The translations under genes were made by a program, and so were the position numbers. This document shows, in pieces, positions 43,270 through 52,243 of a stretch of 64,000 nucleotides of DNA. The notes below the pieces were generated by a model, which saw only the letters and a list, made by a program, of their open reading frames with translations, made no database searches and was not told the origin of the DNA. The first letter of the stretch is position 1. Each line of letters begins with the position of its first letter. The stretch is taken from NCBI RefSeq assembly GCF_024807145.1, contig NZ_JANUCA010000004.1, positions 124,001 through 188,000 of the forward strand, written 5' to 3'. The DNA is from Microbacterium sp. AK031. GTDB taxonomy: Bacteria; Actinomycetota; Actinomycetes; Actinomycetales; Microbacteriaceae.

Positions 43270-44883
43270 ATGGAGATCGCCGGAATCGCCGGAATTCTGA
43301 TTCTCGTCGGCATCGGCGTCGTCGTCCTGATCGTGGTCGGCTTGATCGTGCTGCTGTTCGCCCGCAGCTGGATCAAGGTCGCCCGCGCGGATGAGGCGCT
43401 CGTCATCTCGGGCCGAAAGCAGAAGGTGCAGCGCGCCATCCTGGCCGCCGACGGCACGAGCAGCTCAGAGAGCGTCGACTCGCCCGTCACGGTGATCGTG
43501 AACGGCAAGTCGCTCGTCAATCCGATCACACAGCGTCACGAGATCATCTCGCTGCGCTCGCGTCAGGTCTCGCTGAACGCCGAGGCGCAGTCGCTCGACA
43601 GTGTCACGCTGAACGTCGACGGCGTCGCGATCGTGAAGATCGGCTCCGACCCGCTCTACGTGCGCCGTGCCGCTGAGCGCTTCGCCTCGCAGGATGCCGC
43701 GATCGAGCAGTTCACCACCGAGCAGCTCGAGGGCGCGCTCCGCGGAATCGTCGCGACCCTCTCGGTCGTCGAGCTCATGCGCGAACGGAAGAAGTTCTCC
43801 GACCAGATCGCCGCCGACGTCTCGCAGGAGCTCGCCGAACAGGGCCTGATCCTCGATTCCTTCCAGATCAAGGGCATCACCGACAAGGTCGGCTACATCC
43901 AGTCGCTCGGCGCCCCCGAGATCCACGCCAAGCGTCAGTCTGCCGAGATCTCGCAGACCAATGCCGACCGCGCGATCAACCAGAAGAACATCGCCAACCA
44001 GGAAGCCAACCTGATTGAGCAGACCGCTCTCGACACGAACACCGCCAACTCGAGCGCCGGCATCGGACGCGCGCGCGCCGAGGCGGAGCAGGCAGAACAC
44101 CTCGCCAGGGCGCAGGCCGAGCAGGCCGTGCTGCAGCAGCAGGCCGAGAACCGCCAGGCGCAGCTGGATGCCGACGTCAAGCGAGTGGCCGATGCCCAGC
44201 GCTACGAAGCTGAGACGCGCGCCCAGGCCGAGCTCTACACCCGCGAACGTGCCGCAGAGGCCGGCGCGATCGAGCAGGTCAAGCAGGCGGAGGCCAGCAC
44301 CCGCATCGCCGAGCAGCAGGCCGAGGCGGACAAGGCCCGCGCGGCCGGTGAGGCCAACGCCACCGAGGCCAAGGCCACCGGTGAGGCCAACGCCCTCCGC
44401 GCTCTCGCCGAGGCCGAGTCCGAAGCCCGCCGCCTGCGTGCCAACGCCGAGGCGGACGCCATCCGCGCCGAGGGTGAAGCCCGCGCCGCCGCACTCGAGG
44501 CAGAGGCGAAGGCCATCGCATCCAACCAGGAGGCGTTCCTCTCGCAGCGACTCCTCGATGTGCTGCCGACGATCATGGCGGAATTCTCGAAGGGCTACGC
44601 CACTATCGGAAACGTGTCGATCATCGGCAGCTCCGGCGAGGACGGCGCCTCGGGCGTCGTCGGCGCCGACAGCGCGAAGGCACTGAAGTCGGTGTTCGAC
44701 AGCGTGAGTTCCGCCACCGGCCTCGATCTCGCCGCGATCATCCAGGGCCAGGCCGTCGGCCGCGGTATCGGAGAGAGCATCGCGAACGCCCAGGCACCGG
44801 CTGAAGCCCCCGCCACACGCGCGCGGGCGAAGGCGGCCGAGTCAGCTGCCGCTCCCCCGCCCCCGCCCGCGTCGGCCGAGTAG
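43270..44883 (+). CDS. Flotillin-like SPFH domain protein
   Basis: 537 residues. One N-terminal membrane helix (GIGVVVLIVVGLIVLLFARS), then an SPFH/band-7 domain (residues ~45-215, e.g. QVSLNAEAQSLDSVTLNVDG), then a long Ala/Glu/Gln coiled coil to ~430, and an Ala/Pro tail. Flotillins scaffold ordered membrane regions. AGGAGG precedes the ATG at 43270. A perfect 16-bp hairpin ends the gene. Confidence 0.93.
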   Translation: MEIAGIAGILILVGIGVVVLIVVGLIVLLFARSWIKVARADEALVISGRKQKVQRAILAADGTSSSESVDSPVTVIVNGKSLVNPITQRHEIISLRSRQVSLNAEAQSLDSVTLNVDGVAIVKIGSDPLYVRRAAERFASQDAAIEQFTTEQLEGALRGIVATLSVVELMRERKKFSDQIAADVSQELAEQGLILDSFQIKGITDKVGYIQSLGAPEIHAKRQSAEISQTNADRAINQKNIANQEANLIEQTALDTNTANSSAGIGRARAEAEQAEHLARAQAEQAVLQQQAENRQAQLDADVKRVADAQRYEAETRAQAELYTRERAAEAGAIEQVKQAEASTRIAEQQAEADKARAAGEANATEAKATGEANALRALAEAESEARRLRANAEADAIRAEGEARAAALEAEAKAIASNQEAFLSQRLLDVLPTIMAEFSKGYATIGNVSIIGSSGEDGASGVVGADSAKALKSVFDSVSSATGLDLAAIIQGQAVGRGIGESIANAQAPAEAPATRARAKAAESAAAPPPPPASAE

Positions 44884-44893
44884 CCAGACCACG

Positions 44894-44937
44894 AAGAGCG
44901 GATGCCGCGTGCCACATCGGCCGCGGCATCCGCTCTT
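44894..44937 (+). terminator. Flotillin gene terminator
   Basis: AAGAGCGGATGCCGCG pairs without mismatch with CGCGGCATCCGCTCTT (16 bp), loop of 12, followed by TTCGG. It begins 10 bases after the stop codon. Confidence 0.85.
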
Positions 44938-44940
44938 TCG

Positions 44941-45026
44941 GTTCACAACTCCGCACAGATCGTCAGCAGAGCGCCAATAGCACGATGCCCGGCGCGATTC
45001 CGCCACGTTCTTGAGGAGATGTGAAC
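44941..45026. repeat. 86-bp intergenic element, copy 2
   Basis: Begins GTTCACAACTCCGCACAGAT and ends TTCTTGAGGAGATGTGAAC. Same length as copy 1 (20369-20454, opposite orientation); the outer parts agree nearly base for base and the middle 45 bases do not. It lies between the flotillin terminator and the convergent permease stop at 45039. Confidence 0.8.
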
Positions 45027-45038
45027 GCGACGGCGCGA

Positions 45039-45773
45039 CTACGGTGTCCGCCGGCGCAGCGTCAGCGAAGCCAGCACCAGCGCGCCGAGCATGAATGCGA
45101 CCACGATCAGCAGCGGTCCGAACACGTCCCATCCTTCGTTCCCGGCGGAGACGGCGTTGATCGTGTCGATCGCGTAGCTGAGCGGCAGCCAGTCCGAGAT
45201 CGCGTGCAGCACGTCGGGCATCTGTTCGCGTGGCATGAAGAGCCCGCCGAGGATGATCTGCGGGAACACGAGCAGCGGCATGAACTGCACCGCCTGGAAC
45301 TCGGTCTGCGCGAACGCGCTGGCCAGCAGACCGAGCGCGGTTCCGAGCAGCGCATCGACGATGGCGACGAGCCCCAGCTGCCACAGCGGCCCCTCCACCG
45401 ACAGCCCGCAGACCCACACCGCGAACGAGACGGTGATCACGGCCTGCAGCAGCGCCATCAGCCCGAACGCCACGGCGTATCCGAGGATGAAGTCCGACTT
45501 GGCGAGCGGCGTCGTCATCAACCGTTCCAGGGTTCCGGAACGGCGCTCGCGCAGGGTTGTGATCGAGGTGATCAGGAACATCACGATGAACGGGAACAGC
45601 GCGAGAATCGGTCCGCCGAACTGATCGAACACGCCTTCCTGATCGCTGAACAACCACGCGAACAGCCCGACCAGCAGGCTCGGCGCGATGAGCATGAGCG
45701 CGATCGAACGCGGATCGTGACGCAACTGGTTGAGCACGCGCCCCGCAGTGGCGAAGAGGCGACGACCGTTCAT
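45039..45773 (-). CDS. ABC-2 type permease of third exporter
   Basis: 244 residues with six hydrophobic segments (SIALMLIAPSLLVGLFAWLF; FPFIVMFLITSITTLRERRS; LVAIVDALLGTALGLLASAF and others) and the ABC-2 segment MPLLVFPQIILGGLFMPREQ. LRERRSGTLERLMTTP is typical of the YhhJ/DrrB group. It follows the ATPase gene with a 4-base overlap. Confidence 0.92.
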   Translation of the reverse strand: MNGRRLFATAGRVLNQLRHDPRSIALMLIAPSLLVGLFAWLFSDQEGVFDQFGGPILALFPFIVMFLITSITTLRERRSGTLERLMTTPLAKSDFILGYAVAFGLMALLQAVITVSFAVWVCGLSVEGPLWQLGLVAIVDALLGTALGLLASAFAQTEFQAVQFMPLLVFPQIILGGLFMPREQMPDVLHAISDWLPLSYAIDTINAVSAGNEGWDVFGPLLIVVAFMLGALVLASLTLRRRTP

Positions 45774-46534
45774 TCTCCCGCCTCCTCTCGGCGTGCTCGG
45801 CGTGAGGTCGGATGCTGCTGCTGATCCCGTTCGATGAGGGCGAGGAACGCGGCATCCGGATCCGCTGCTCCGGTGTCGGCGAGCAGTCCGTCCGGTGTCG
45901 TGTCGGCGATGATGCGGCCCGCGCGCATGAGCAGCAGGCGGTCGCAGCGCAGCGCCTCATCCATGACGTGACTCGAGACGAGCAGAGTCACACCACGCTC
46001 TGCCAGGCCGCGGAACTGCCCCCACAACTCCGCGCGCAGCACCGGGTCGAGGCCCACTGTCGGCTCGTCGAGCACGACGAGCTCTGGCGATCCGACCAGT
46101 GCCATCGCCAGCGAGACGCGACTGCCCTCTCCGCCGCTGAGCGATGAGACCAGCTGATCGGCCTGCGCTGTGAGCCCGACATCGTCGATCACCCGGTCGA
46201 CAACATCACGCGGTGCACCGAGAAGTGTGGCGACATAGCGCAGATTCTGTCGGATGGTCAGGTCGTCGTACGCCGATGCATCCTGCGTGCCATAGGCGAC
46301 ACGGTGACGCAGCACGCGCGAGCCCGCCGGTTCGCCGAGGACCGTGACGGTGCCGGACTCGACACGCTGCACTCCGACGATCGAGCGCATCAGCGTTGTC
46401 TTGCCACAGCCCGACGGACCGAGGAGGCCGGTGATCTGTCCGCGGGGGATCGACACGTCGACGCCTTCGAAGACCTGCACCTTCCCTCGTCGCACATGCA
46501 GCCCGGCCACCTCCACGCTCGAGTTATTCACCAT
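45770..46534 (-). CDS. ABC transporter ATP-binding protein of third exporter
   Basis: 254 residues. Walker A GLLGPSGCGKTTLM, signature SLSGGEGSRVSLAMALVG, Walker B LVVLDEPTVGLDPV, and switch His in LLVSSHVMDEALRC. The ATG at 46534 lies within the imperfect palindrome 46527-46542; an upstream ATG at 46570 is less well placed. It powers the permease encoded downstream. Confidence 0.92.
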   Translation of the reverse strand: MVNNSSVEVAGLHVRRGKVQVFEGVDVSIPRGQITGLLGPSGCGKTTLMRSIVGVQRVESGTVTVLGEPAGSRVLRHRVAYGTQDASAYDDLTIRQNLRYVATLLGAPRDVVDRVIDDVGLTAQADQLVSSLSGGEGSRVSLAMALVGSPELVVLDEPTVGLDPVLRAELWGQFRGLAERGVTLLVSSHVMDEALRCDRLLLMRAGRIIADTTPDGLLADTGAADPDAAFLALIERDQQQHPTSRRARREEAGE

Positions 46535-46542
46535 GTGATGAA
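46527..46542. promoter_or_regulatory. Imperfect palindrome at start of third exporter
   Basis: TTCACCATGTGATGAA, symmetric at 12 of 16 positions, covering the ATG at 46534. It could be the operator of the upstream TetR gene product. Confidence 0.45.
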
Positions 46543-46593
46543 TTGTGTGCTTCGGATGCAGTGGCGTCAAGCCCCGTCCCCGATCAACAGGGA

Positions 46594-47181
46594 TCAGTCG
46601 AACAGGTACCTCTGCACCGTGGGGCCGATCCGCGCCACGAGTTCATCGACCTCGGCGTCCGCGATCGGCGCCAGCTTCAGCACGTAACGCGCCATCAGAA
46701 GACCCGCGATCTGCGACGCTGCGAGCGTCGAACGCAGCGCCGCGTCCTCGGTATCAAGGGCGCGTGCGATGCGTCCGAGCAGTTCGCGCGACAGGAACCC
46801 CGCCAGCACAGGAGTCGTGAGCTTACTGCCGATCGCCGCGCGCATCAGCGCGACGCCTCGGCGGCGCACCTCGGGCTGCTCGAACGCCTCCAGAACGAAG
46901 CGCACCACACGCTCGCCGACCTCGTCACGGGGCCCGGCCAGAATCTCCGGAATCGCGACGTCCGGCCGGATCGGCATGCCCATGGCCGCGGCGAACAGAT
47001 CGGCCTTGGTGCCGAAGTAGTGGTGCACGAGCGCGCCGTCGACCCCGGCCCTGGTCGCGATCGCCCGGATCGTCGACCCGTCGTAGCCGTGCTCGCCGAA
47101 TTCGTCGACCGCCGCGGAGATGATCCGTTCGCGGGATCCCGTCTCTCCGCGCGGACGCCCGCGTCGCCTCACCGTCGCCAT
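46594..47181 (-). CDS. TetR/AcrR family regulator upstream of third exporter
   Basis: 195 residues: RIISAAVDEFGEHGYDGSTI, ATRAGVDGALVHHYFGTKAD is the DNA-binding domain; the C-terminal domain has FLSRELLGRIARAL. Same strand and 59 bp ahead of the ATPase gene, so probably regulator and target of one operon. The open frame continues far upstream as an antisense shadow of hrpB; MATVRRRGRPRGE at 47181 is the real start. Confidence 0.92.
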   Translation of the reverse strand: MATVRRRGRPRGETGSRERIISAAVDEFGEHGYDGSTIRAIATRAGVDGALVHHYFGTKADLFAAAMGMPIRPDVAIPEILAGPRDEVGERVVRFVLEAFEQPEVRRRGVALMRAAIGSKLTTPVLAGFLSRELLGRIARALDTEDAALRSTLAASQIAGLLMARYVLKLAPIADAEVDELVARIGPTVQRYLFD

Positions 47182-47232
47182 GTCGCTCAGCCTACGCGCC
47201 GATGCATACGCCGAACGCGAGAGACTGGAGGG

Positions 47233-49791
47233 GTGACCAGTGCGCCGTTCGACCTGTCGAGGATCGGTCGCGGGCTCGCGTTCGCATCTGCCGTCGATGA
47301 TCTGCGTACGGCACTCGACCGCAGCACCTCCGTCGTCGTCAGCTCTCCACCAGGCACGGGCAAGACCACGCTCGTCCCGCCGATCATCGCCTGCCGTGTT
47401 TCCGGCCGCGTGATCGTGACGCAGCCGCGCCGAGTCGCGGCCCGCGCCGCCGCCCGACGACTCGCACAGCTCGACGGATCGCCCCTCGGCTCCCGCGTCG
47501 GCTTCACCGTCCGCGGCGAGCGCCAGGTGGAGCGCTCCGCACTGATCGAATTCGTCACCGCCGGAGTGCTGCTGCGCCGACTGCTCGACGATCCCGGCCT
47601 CGAGAGGATCGGCGCGGTCATAATCGACGAGGTTCACGAACGCGCTCTGGAGACGGATCTGCTCATCGGCCTGCTCGGTGAGGTGCGCGAGCTGCGCGAT
47701 GACCTCGTCGTTGTCGCCATGTCTGCGACGCTCGATGCCGATCGGTTCGCGACCGTCCTCGGCACGGATGCCGTCCCCACCCCGATCGTGACGCAGACGG
47801 TTCCCGCGCACCCGCTCGATGTGCGCTGGGCGCCGAGTCCTTCTCCTCGGCTGGACGAGCGAGGCGTGACCTGGGCCTTCCTCGACCATGTCGCAAGCAC
47901 AGCAGTCGAGGCTCATCGCGGCCTGGCACGCACCGATCCGAGCGCCGACGCTCTCGTCTTCGCGCCTGGTGCGCGCGAGGTCTCCGAGATCGCAAGACGC
48001 ATCCGCGGCCTTACCGACGATGCCGACGTCCGCGAACTGCACGGCCAGATCCCCGCCGCAGAGCAGGATGCCGTGATCGGCGGGCGCAGTCCGAATCAGC
48101 GGGCGCGCATCATCGTCACGACTTCTCTCGCCGAGTCGTCGCTGACCGTCCCCGGCGTCCGACTCGTCATCGACACCTGCCTGTCGCGTGCACCACAGCG
48201 CGATGCGGCGCGGGGCATGAGCGGTCTGGTCACCGGTCCGACCTCTCGCGCCTCTGCCGTCCAGCGCGCAGGGCGTGCCACCCGCGAAGGACCGGGCGTG
48301 GTGGTCCGGTGCGTCGACGAACGCACCTTCGCCGCAGCGCCTGCGCGTCCCGCCCCTGAGATCATGACGACCGATCTCACCGACGCCGCCCTGCTGCTCG
48401 CGTGCTGGGGAGCACCAGGCGGAACGGGTCTTCGGCTGGTCGATCCCCTTCCCGCCGACAGCCTGAACGACGCGGTCGGCGTGCTGCACGGGCTCGGGGC
48501 GATCGATGCCGGTGGGCGGGCGACCGATGAAGGGCGACAGCTCGCCCGAATCCCTACTGATCCTCGCCTCGCCCGCGCGCTTCGCGACGGAGGCACGCTG
48601 GTCGGGGCGCGTGCGGCTGCTGAGGTCGTCGCTCTGATCGGCGGAGAACTCCGTGTGACAGACGGAGACGTCGCGACCACCCTCGCCACGCTGCGAAATG
48701 GACGAAGCCCGGACGCCCGCCGATGGGAGCAGGAGGTGCGCCGTCTCGAGCGATTCACTTCCGCGACAGCCGCGGACCGCGGCGGCCCCGATCAGACCGG
48801 ACTCCTCATCGCACTCGCCTTCCCCGAGCGGATCGCCCGTCGCGTCGACCGATCGGCGAACGGTGCGAGCTTCCTCCTCGCCTCTGGCACCCGCGCCGGG
48901 ATCACCGGTCCGCTCTCAGGCGCCGAATGGCTGGCGGTGGCAGATGTCACTCGCGCTCAGGGCCGAGCGGCAGCGAGAACCGGTGCGGTCATCCGCTCGG
49001 CCGCCGTCATCTCGGAGAGTCAGGCCGAGCAGGCGGCGACGCACCTGGTCACCGACCGTGTCGAAGCGCAGTTCGCGGACGGGCGCGTCGTCGCCCGCCG
49101 TGAACGGCGGATCGGCGCGATCGTCCGGTCGTCCGTCCCCGTGCGCGTGCAGGCCGACGACGGCGGACGGGACGCCATCCGTCGCGCTCTCGAGGACCAA
49201 GGGCTCGGGGTGTTCACCTGGTCGGAGACGGCAGATGGCCTGCGGCGCCGCCTCGCCCTGCTGCACCGCGAGATCGGGTCTCCGTGGCCGGATGTCTCGG
49301 ATGCCGCGCTCCTCGTCGCCCTCGACTCCTGGCTCGGTCCGGAGCTGTCAGCACTCGCCACCGGCACTCCGGCCGCGCGCATCGACCTGACCTCGGCTCT
49401 CCGGCGACTGCTGCCATGGCCGGCGGCAGCAGACCTCGATGCCCTGGTCCCCGAACGACTCGAGGTACCCAGCGGATCACGGATCCGCCTCACGTATCCG
49501 CCTGTCGATGATCCCTCAGCGCGCCCCGTCGTCGCCGTGAAGCTGCAGGAGTGCTTCGGCTGGGCGGAGACCCCGCGTCTGGTCGGAGGGCGAGTGCCAG
49601 TGCTGTTCCACCTGCTCTCCCCGGGCGGGCGCCCCGTCGCGGTGACCGACGATCTCGCATCGTTCTGGGCCGGCCCCTACTCACAGGTGCGCGCCGAGAT
49701 GCGCGGCCGGTACCCGAAGCATCCGTGGCCCGAGGACCCCTGGTCCGCCGCGCCCACGCGTCACACGAAGCGTCGCGCCGCGGGGAAATAG
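47233..49791 (+). CDS. hrpB: ATP-dependent RNA helicase HrpB
   Basis: DEAH-box helicase of 852 residues. Motif [15 protein letters not shown], motif [14 protein letters not shown] (DEVH), motif [13 protein letters not shown], motif [14 protein letters not shown]; the C-terminal third is the HrpB-specific domain, ending in the Pro/Gly-rich NPHPWP-like [14 protein letters not shown]. The cellular role is not well known. The start is GTG at 47233, the first residue in line with relatives; the GGAG before it is unusually close. Confidence 0.92.
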   Translation: MTSAPFDLSRIGRGLAFASAVDDLRTALDRSTSVVVSSPPGTGKTTLVPPIIACRVSGRVIVTQPRRVAARAAARRLAQLDGSPLGSRVGFTVRGERQVERSALIEFVTAGVLLRRLLDDPGLERIGAVIIDEVHERALETDLLIGLLGEVRELRDDLVVVAMSATLDADRFATVLGTDAVPTPIVTQTVPAHPLDVRWAPSPSPRLDERGVTWAFLDHVASTAVEAHRGLARTDPSADALVFAPGAREVSEIARRIRGLTDDADVRELHGQIPAAEQDAVIGGRSPNQRARIIVTTSLAESSLTVPGVRLVIDTCLSRAPQRDAARGMSGLVTGPTSRASAVQRAGRATREGPGVVVRCVDERTFAAAPARPAPEIMTTDLTDAALLLACWGAPGGTGLRLVDPLPADSLNDAVGVLHGLGAIDAGGRATDEGRQLARIPTDPRLARALRDGGTLVGARAAAEVVALIGGELRVTDGDVATTLATLRNGRSPDARRWEQEVRRLERFTSATAADRGGPDQTGLLIALAFPERIARRVDRSANGASFLLASGTRAGITGPLSGAEWLAVADVTRAQGRAAARTGAVIRSAAVISESQAEQAATHLVTDRVEAQFADGRVVARRERRIGAIVRSSVPVRVQADDGGRDAIRRALEDQGLGVFTWSETADGLRRRLALLHREIGSPWPDVSDAALLVALDSWLGPELSALATGTPAARIDLTSALRRLLPWPAAADLDALVPERLEVPSGSRIRLTYPPVDDPSARPVVAVKLQECFGWAETPRLVGGRVPVLFHLLSPGGRPVAVTDDLASFWAGPYSQVRAEMRGRYPKHPWPEDPWSAAPTRHTKRRAAGK

Positions 49792-49795
49792 GCCG

Positions 49796-51283
49796 TCAGC
49801 ACTCGATGACGTTGACCGCGAGGCCGCCCTCGCTGGTCTCCTTGTACTTCGTCGACATGTCGGCGCCGGTCTGCCGCATGGTCTCGACGACGGCATCCAG
49901 CGACACATAGTGCTGTCCGTCTCCGCGCAGCGCGAGTCGTGCGGCGGTGACCGCGGTGGATGCCGCGATCGCGTTCCGCTCGATACAGGGAATCTGCACG
50001 AGACCGCCGATCGGATCGCACGTGAGACCGAGGTGGTGCTCCATGGCGATCTCGGCGGCGTTCTCGATCTGCCGATTGGTGCCGCCCATCACCGCGGTGA
50101 GGCCACCAGCCGCCATCGCACAGGCGGAACCGACTTCCGCCTGGCATCCACCCTCGGCGCCGGAGATCGACGCGTTCGCCTTGAACAGAGATCCGAGGGC
50201 AGTCGCGGTGAGCAGGAAACGGCGGATGCCGCGGCGGCGGTTCGCCTCGGCGCGGACGTCGTCGCCAGCAACCGCGATGCTCGTCGGCTCGCCACCGAAC
50301 CCGAGCAGAGCACTGCCGACCAGCTCGCCGTAGGGCGTGACGGCATTGCCTGAGCCCAGGCCGGAATCGGCGAGGAACCGCCACCAGTACATCGCGACGG
50401 CGGGGAGGATGCCGGCGGCGCCGTTGGTCGGCGCGGTGACGACCCGTCCACCGGCGGCGTTCTCCTCGTTGACCGCGAGCGCGAACGCACCGAGCCATTC
50501 CCCGGGGATCTCCCGTCCGCCCTCGGCTTCGACGCTCTCCAGCTGCGCACGGATGACGCCGGCACGTCGCTTGACCCTGAGCATGCCGGGCAGCACGCCG
50601 TCCGCGTGCAACCCGGCGTCCACGCATTCGGCCATCGCATCCCAGATGGCGTCGAGTCCGGCCGCCACCTCGTCCTCCGAGCGCAGCGCCAGCTCGTTGT
50701 GGCGCGCGACATCGGCGATCGAAAGCCCGTGCTCGTCGCACAGCGCGAGGAGGGAGGCGGCGTCGGAGTAGCCGAACGGAAGGGCTGCGGCGCTGATCTG
50801 CGCGTCCTCCCCTTCGCGGCGGATGAATCCTCCGCCGACCGAGTAGTACGTCTCCTCGGCGAGCGCCTGACCTTCGGGATCGAGGGCGGTGAGCGTCATG
50901 GCATTCGGATGCCCCGGCAGCCGTGTACGCGGGGCGAACTGGATGTCGTCCTTCTCGAACGGGACCCCATGCGTCCCGTCGACGAACAGGGCTTCGCCTG
51001 CAGAGAAGTCGGTCCACGCCGAACGCACTGCGGCCGGATCACAGGTCTCGGGGGCGAGCCCACGCAGGCCCGCGACGACGGCATCCGGCGTGCCATGCCC
51101 GATCCCGGTCGCTCCGAGCGAGCCGTAGAGCGTGCAGGTGACCCGTGCCACGTCGCCGATCACGCCTCCGGCGCTCAACCGATGGGCGAAGTCCAGCGCC
51201 GCACGCATCGGACCGACGGTGTGCGAGCTCGACGGCCCCACTCCGATGGAGAAGAAGTCGAAAGCCGAGACGTACGCAGTCAC
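49796..51283 (-). CDS. sdaA: L-serine ammonia-lyase (iron-sulfur dependent)
   Basis: Converts L-serine to pyruvate and ammonia. Single-chain type, 495 residues: the beta domain begins [20 protein letters not shown] and the alpha domain holds the [4Fe-4S] cysteines in [34 protein letters not shown]. The C-terminus ending VIEC has the conserved Cys seen in this family. It converges on hrpB with only four bases between stops and diverges from a GntR regulator. Confidence 0.95.
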   Translation of the reverse strand: MTAYVSAFDFFSIGVGPSSSHTVGPMRAALDFAHRLSAGGVIGDVARVTCTLYGSLGATGIGHGTPDAVVAGLRGLAPETCDPAAVRSAWTDFSAGEALFVDGTHGVPFEKDDIQFAPRTRLPGHPNAMTLTALDPEGQALAEETYYSVGGGFIRREGEDAQISAAALPFGYSDAASLLALCDEHGLSIADVARHNELALRSEDEVAAGLDAIWDAMAECVDAGLHADGVLPGMLRVKRRAGVIRAQLESVEAEGGREIPGEWLGAFALAVNEENAAGGRVVTAPTNGAAGILPAVAMYWWRFLADSGLGSGNAVTPYGELVGSALLGFGGEPTSIAVAGDDVRAEANRRRGIRRFLLTATALGSLFKANASISGAEGGCQAEVGSACAMAAGGLTAVMGGTNRQIENAAEIAMEHHLGLTCDPIGGLVQIPCIERNAIAASTAVTAARLALRGDGQHYVSLDAVVETMRQTGADMSTKYKETSEGGLAVNVIEC

Positions 51284-51340
51284 TTGACCAGGCTACGCCG
51301 CGCGAGCCGACCCGCGCCGCGTTTGCGCCAGACTGATGGC

Positions 51341-52090
51341 GTGACCACCGACGCGCCGCTCTATCGCCACGTCGCCGATCGTCTTGCACGGCGCATCGCC
51401 GACGGGGAGTTTCCCGTCGGGGCCCTGCTGCCAGGCGAACAGGCCCTGGCCTCTGAACATCGTGTCGCGCGCGGAACCGTACGCAGTGCTCTGGCTCTAC
51501 TCGCCAGACGCGGCGTCGTCACCTCGCGGCCCGGTGCCGGCTGGATCGTGCAATCGCGGACGCATACGCAGGGCCTTGCGGCGTTCGGATCGTTCGCCCA
51601 GTGGGCGAAGAACCGTGGCCTCACCCCCGGCGGTCACGTCGTCCGAGAGGTGGAGGCGAAAGCGACAGCGGACGAGGCCCGCCTGCTGCAGGTCGCTCAG
51701 GATTCGCCCGTGCTGCGGTTCACGCGATTGCGCAGTCTCGACGGTCACGTGGTGATGATAGAGCGGCCCGTCTATCCGGGCTGGTTGGCACACGTGCTTC
51801 GCGGACTGCCCGCCGACACTCCTTCGCATGCCGAGGTGCTCGATGCGGCCGGCTACGGCGAGTCATTCGGATCGCACCGGATCGACGCCGTCGCCGCGTC
51901 GAGCGAAGACGCGCACCTGCTCGACGTGCGCCGTTCCAGTCCCCTGCTTCGGGTACGGCGACAGGCCTTCGCCCGCGACGGTCGTCCGATCGATCTCACG
52001 GAAGACCGCTATCTGCCCGACTCCGTGTCGTTCGAGGCGTCGTCGACCTCGGACGCTCGTCCCGGAGGATGGACGCGCACCCTCTCCTGA
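51341..52090 (+). CDS. GntR/HutC family transcriptional regulator
   Basis: 249 residues: GntR helix-turn-helix (YRHVADRLARRIADGEFPVG, SEHRVARGTVRSALALLARR) and a UTRA ligand domain from about 85. It begins with GTG at 51341, chosen as the family start; the frame upstream is antisense to sdaA. Divergent from sdaA with 57 bp between, so it may respond to serine or a related metabolite. Confidence 0.88.
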   Translation: MTTDAPLYRHVADRLARRIADGEFPVGALLPGEQALASEHRVARGTVRSALALLARRGVVTSRPGAGWIVQSRTHTQGLAAFGSFAQWAKNRGLTPGGHVVREVEAKATADEARLLQVAQDSPVLRFTRLRSLDGHVVMIERPVYPGWLAHVLRGLPADTPSHAEVLDAAGYGESFGSHRIDAVAASSEDAHLLDVRRSSPLLRVRRQAFARDGRPIDLTEDRYLPDSVSFEASSTSDARPGGWTRTLS

Positions 52091-52243
52091 CCGCGAGGAG
52101 TGGACAGCTGTGCACAGTCGTACCCGTTATCCGGGCGCTCGGCTACCCGGTTCGCATCCCGTTGGCGAGGTGTTCATCGAGCGTTCGAGAACGGTGCCGA
52201 GACTCGAGGCAGCGTCATCCCGGCGCACACCGAAAGGATCACG

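Noticed and set aside
47182..48489. Upstream extension of the TetR gene to a 631-residue frame
   Set aside because: The added part is antisense to hrpB, which has all helicase motifs. The TetR family starts at 47181.
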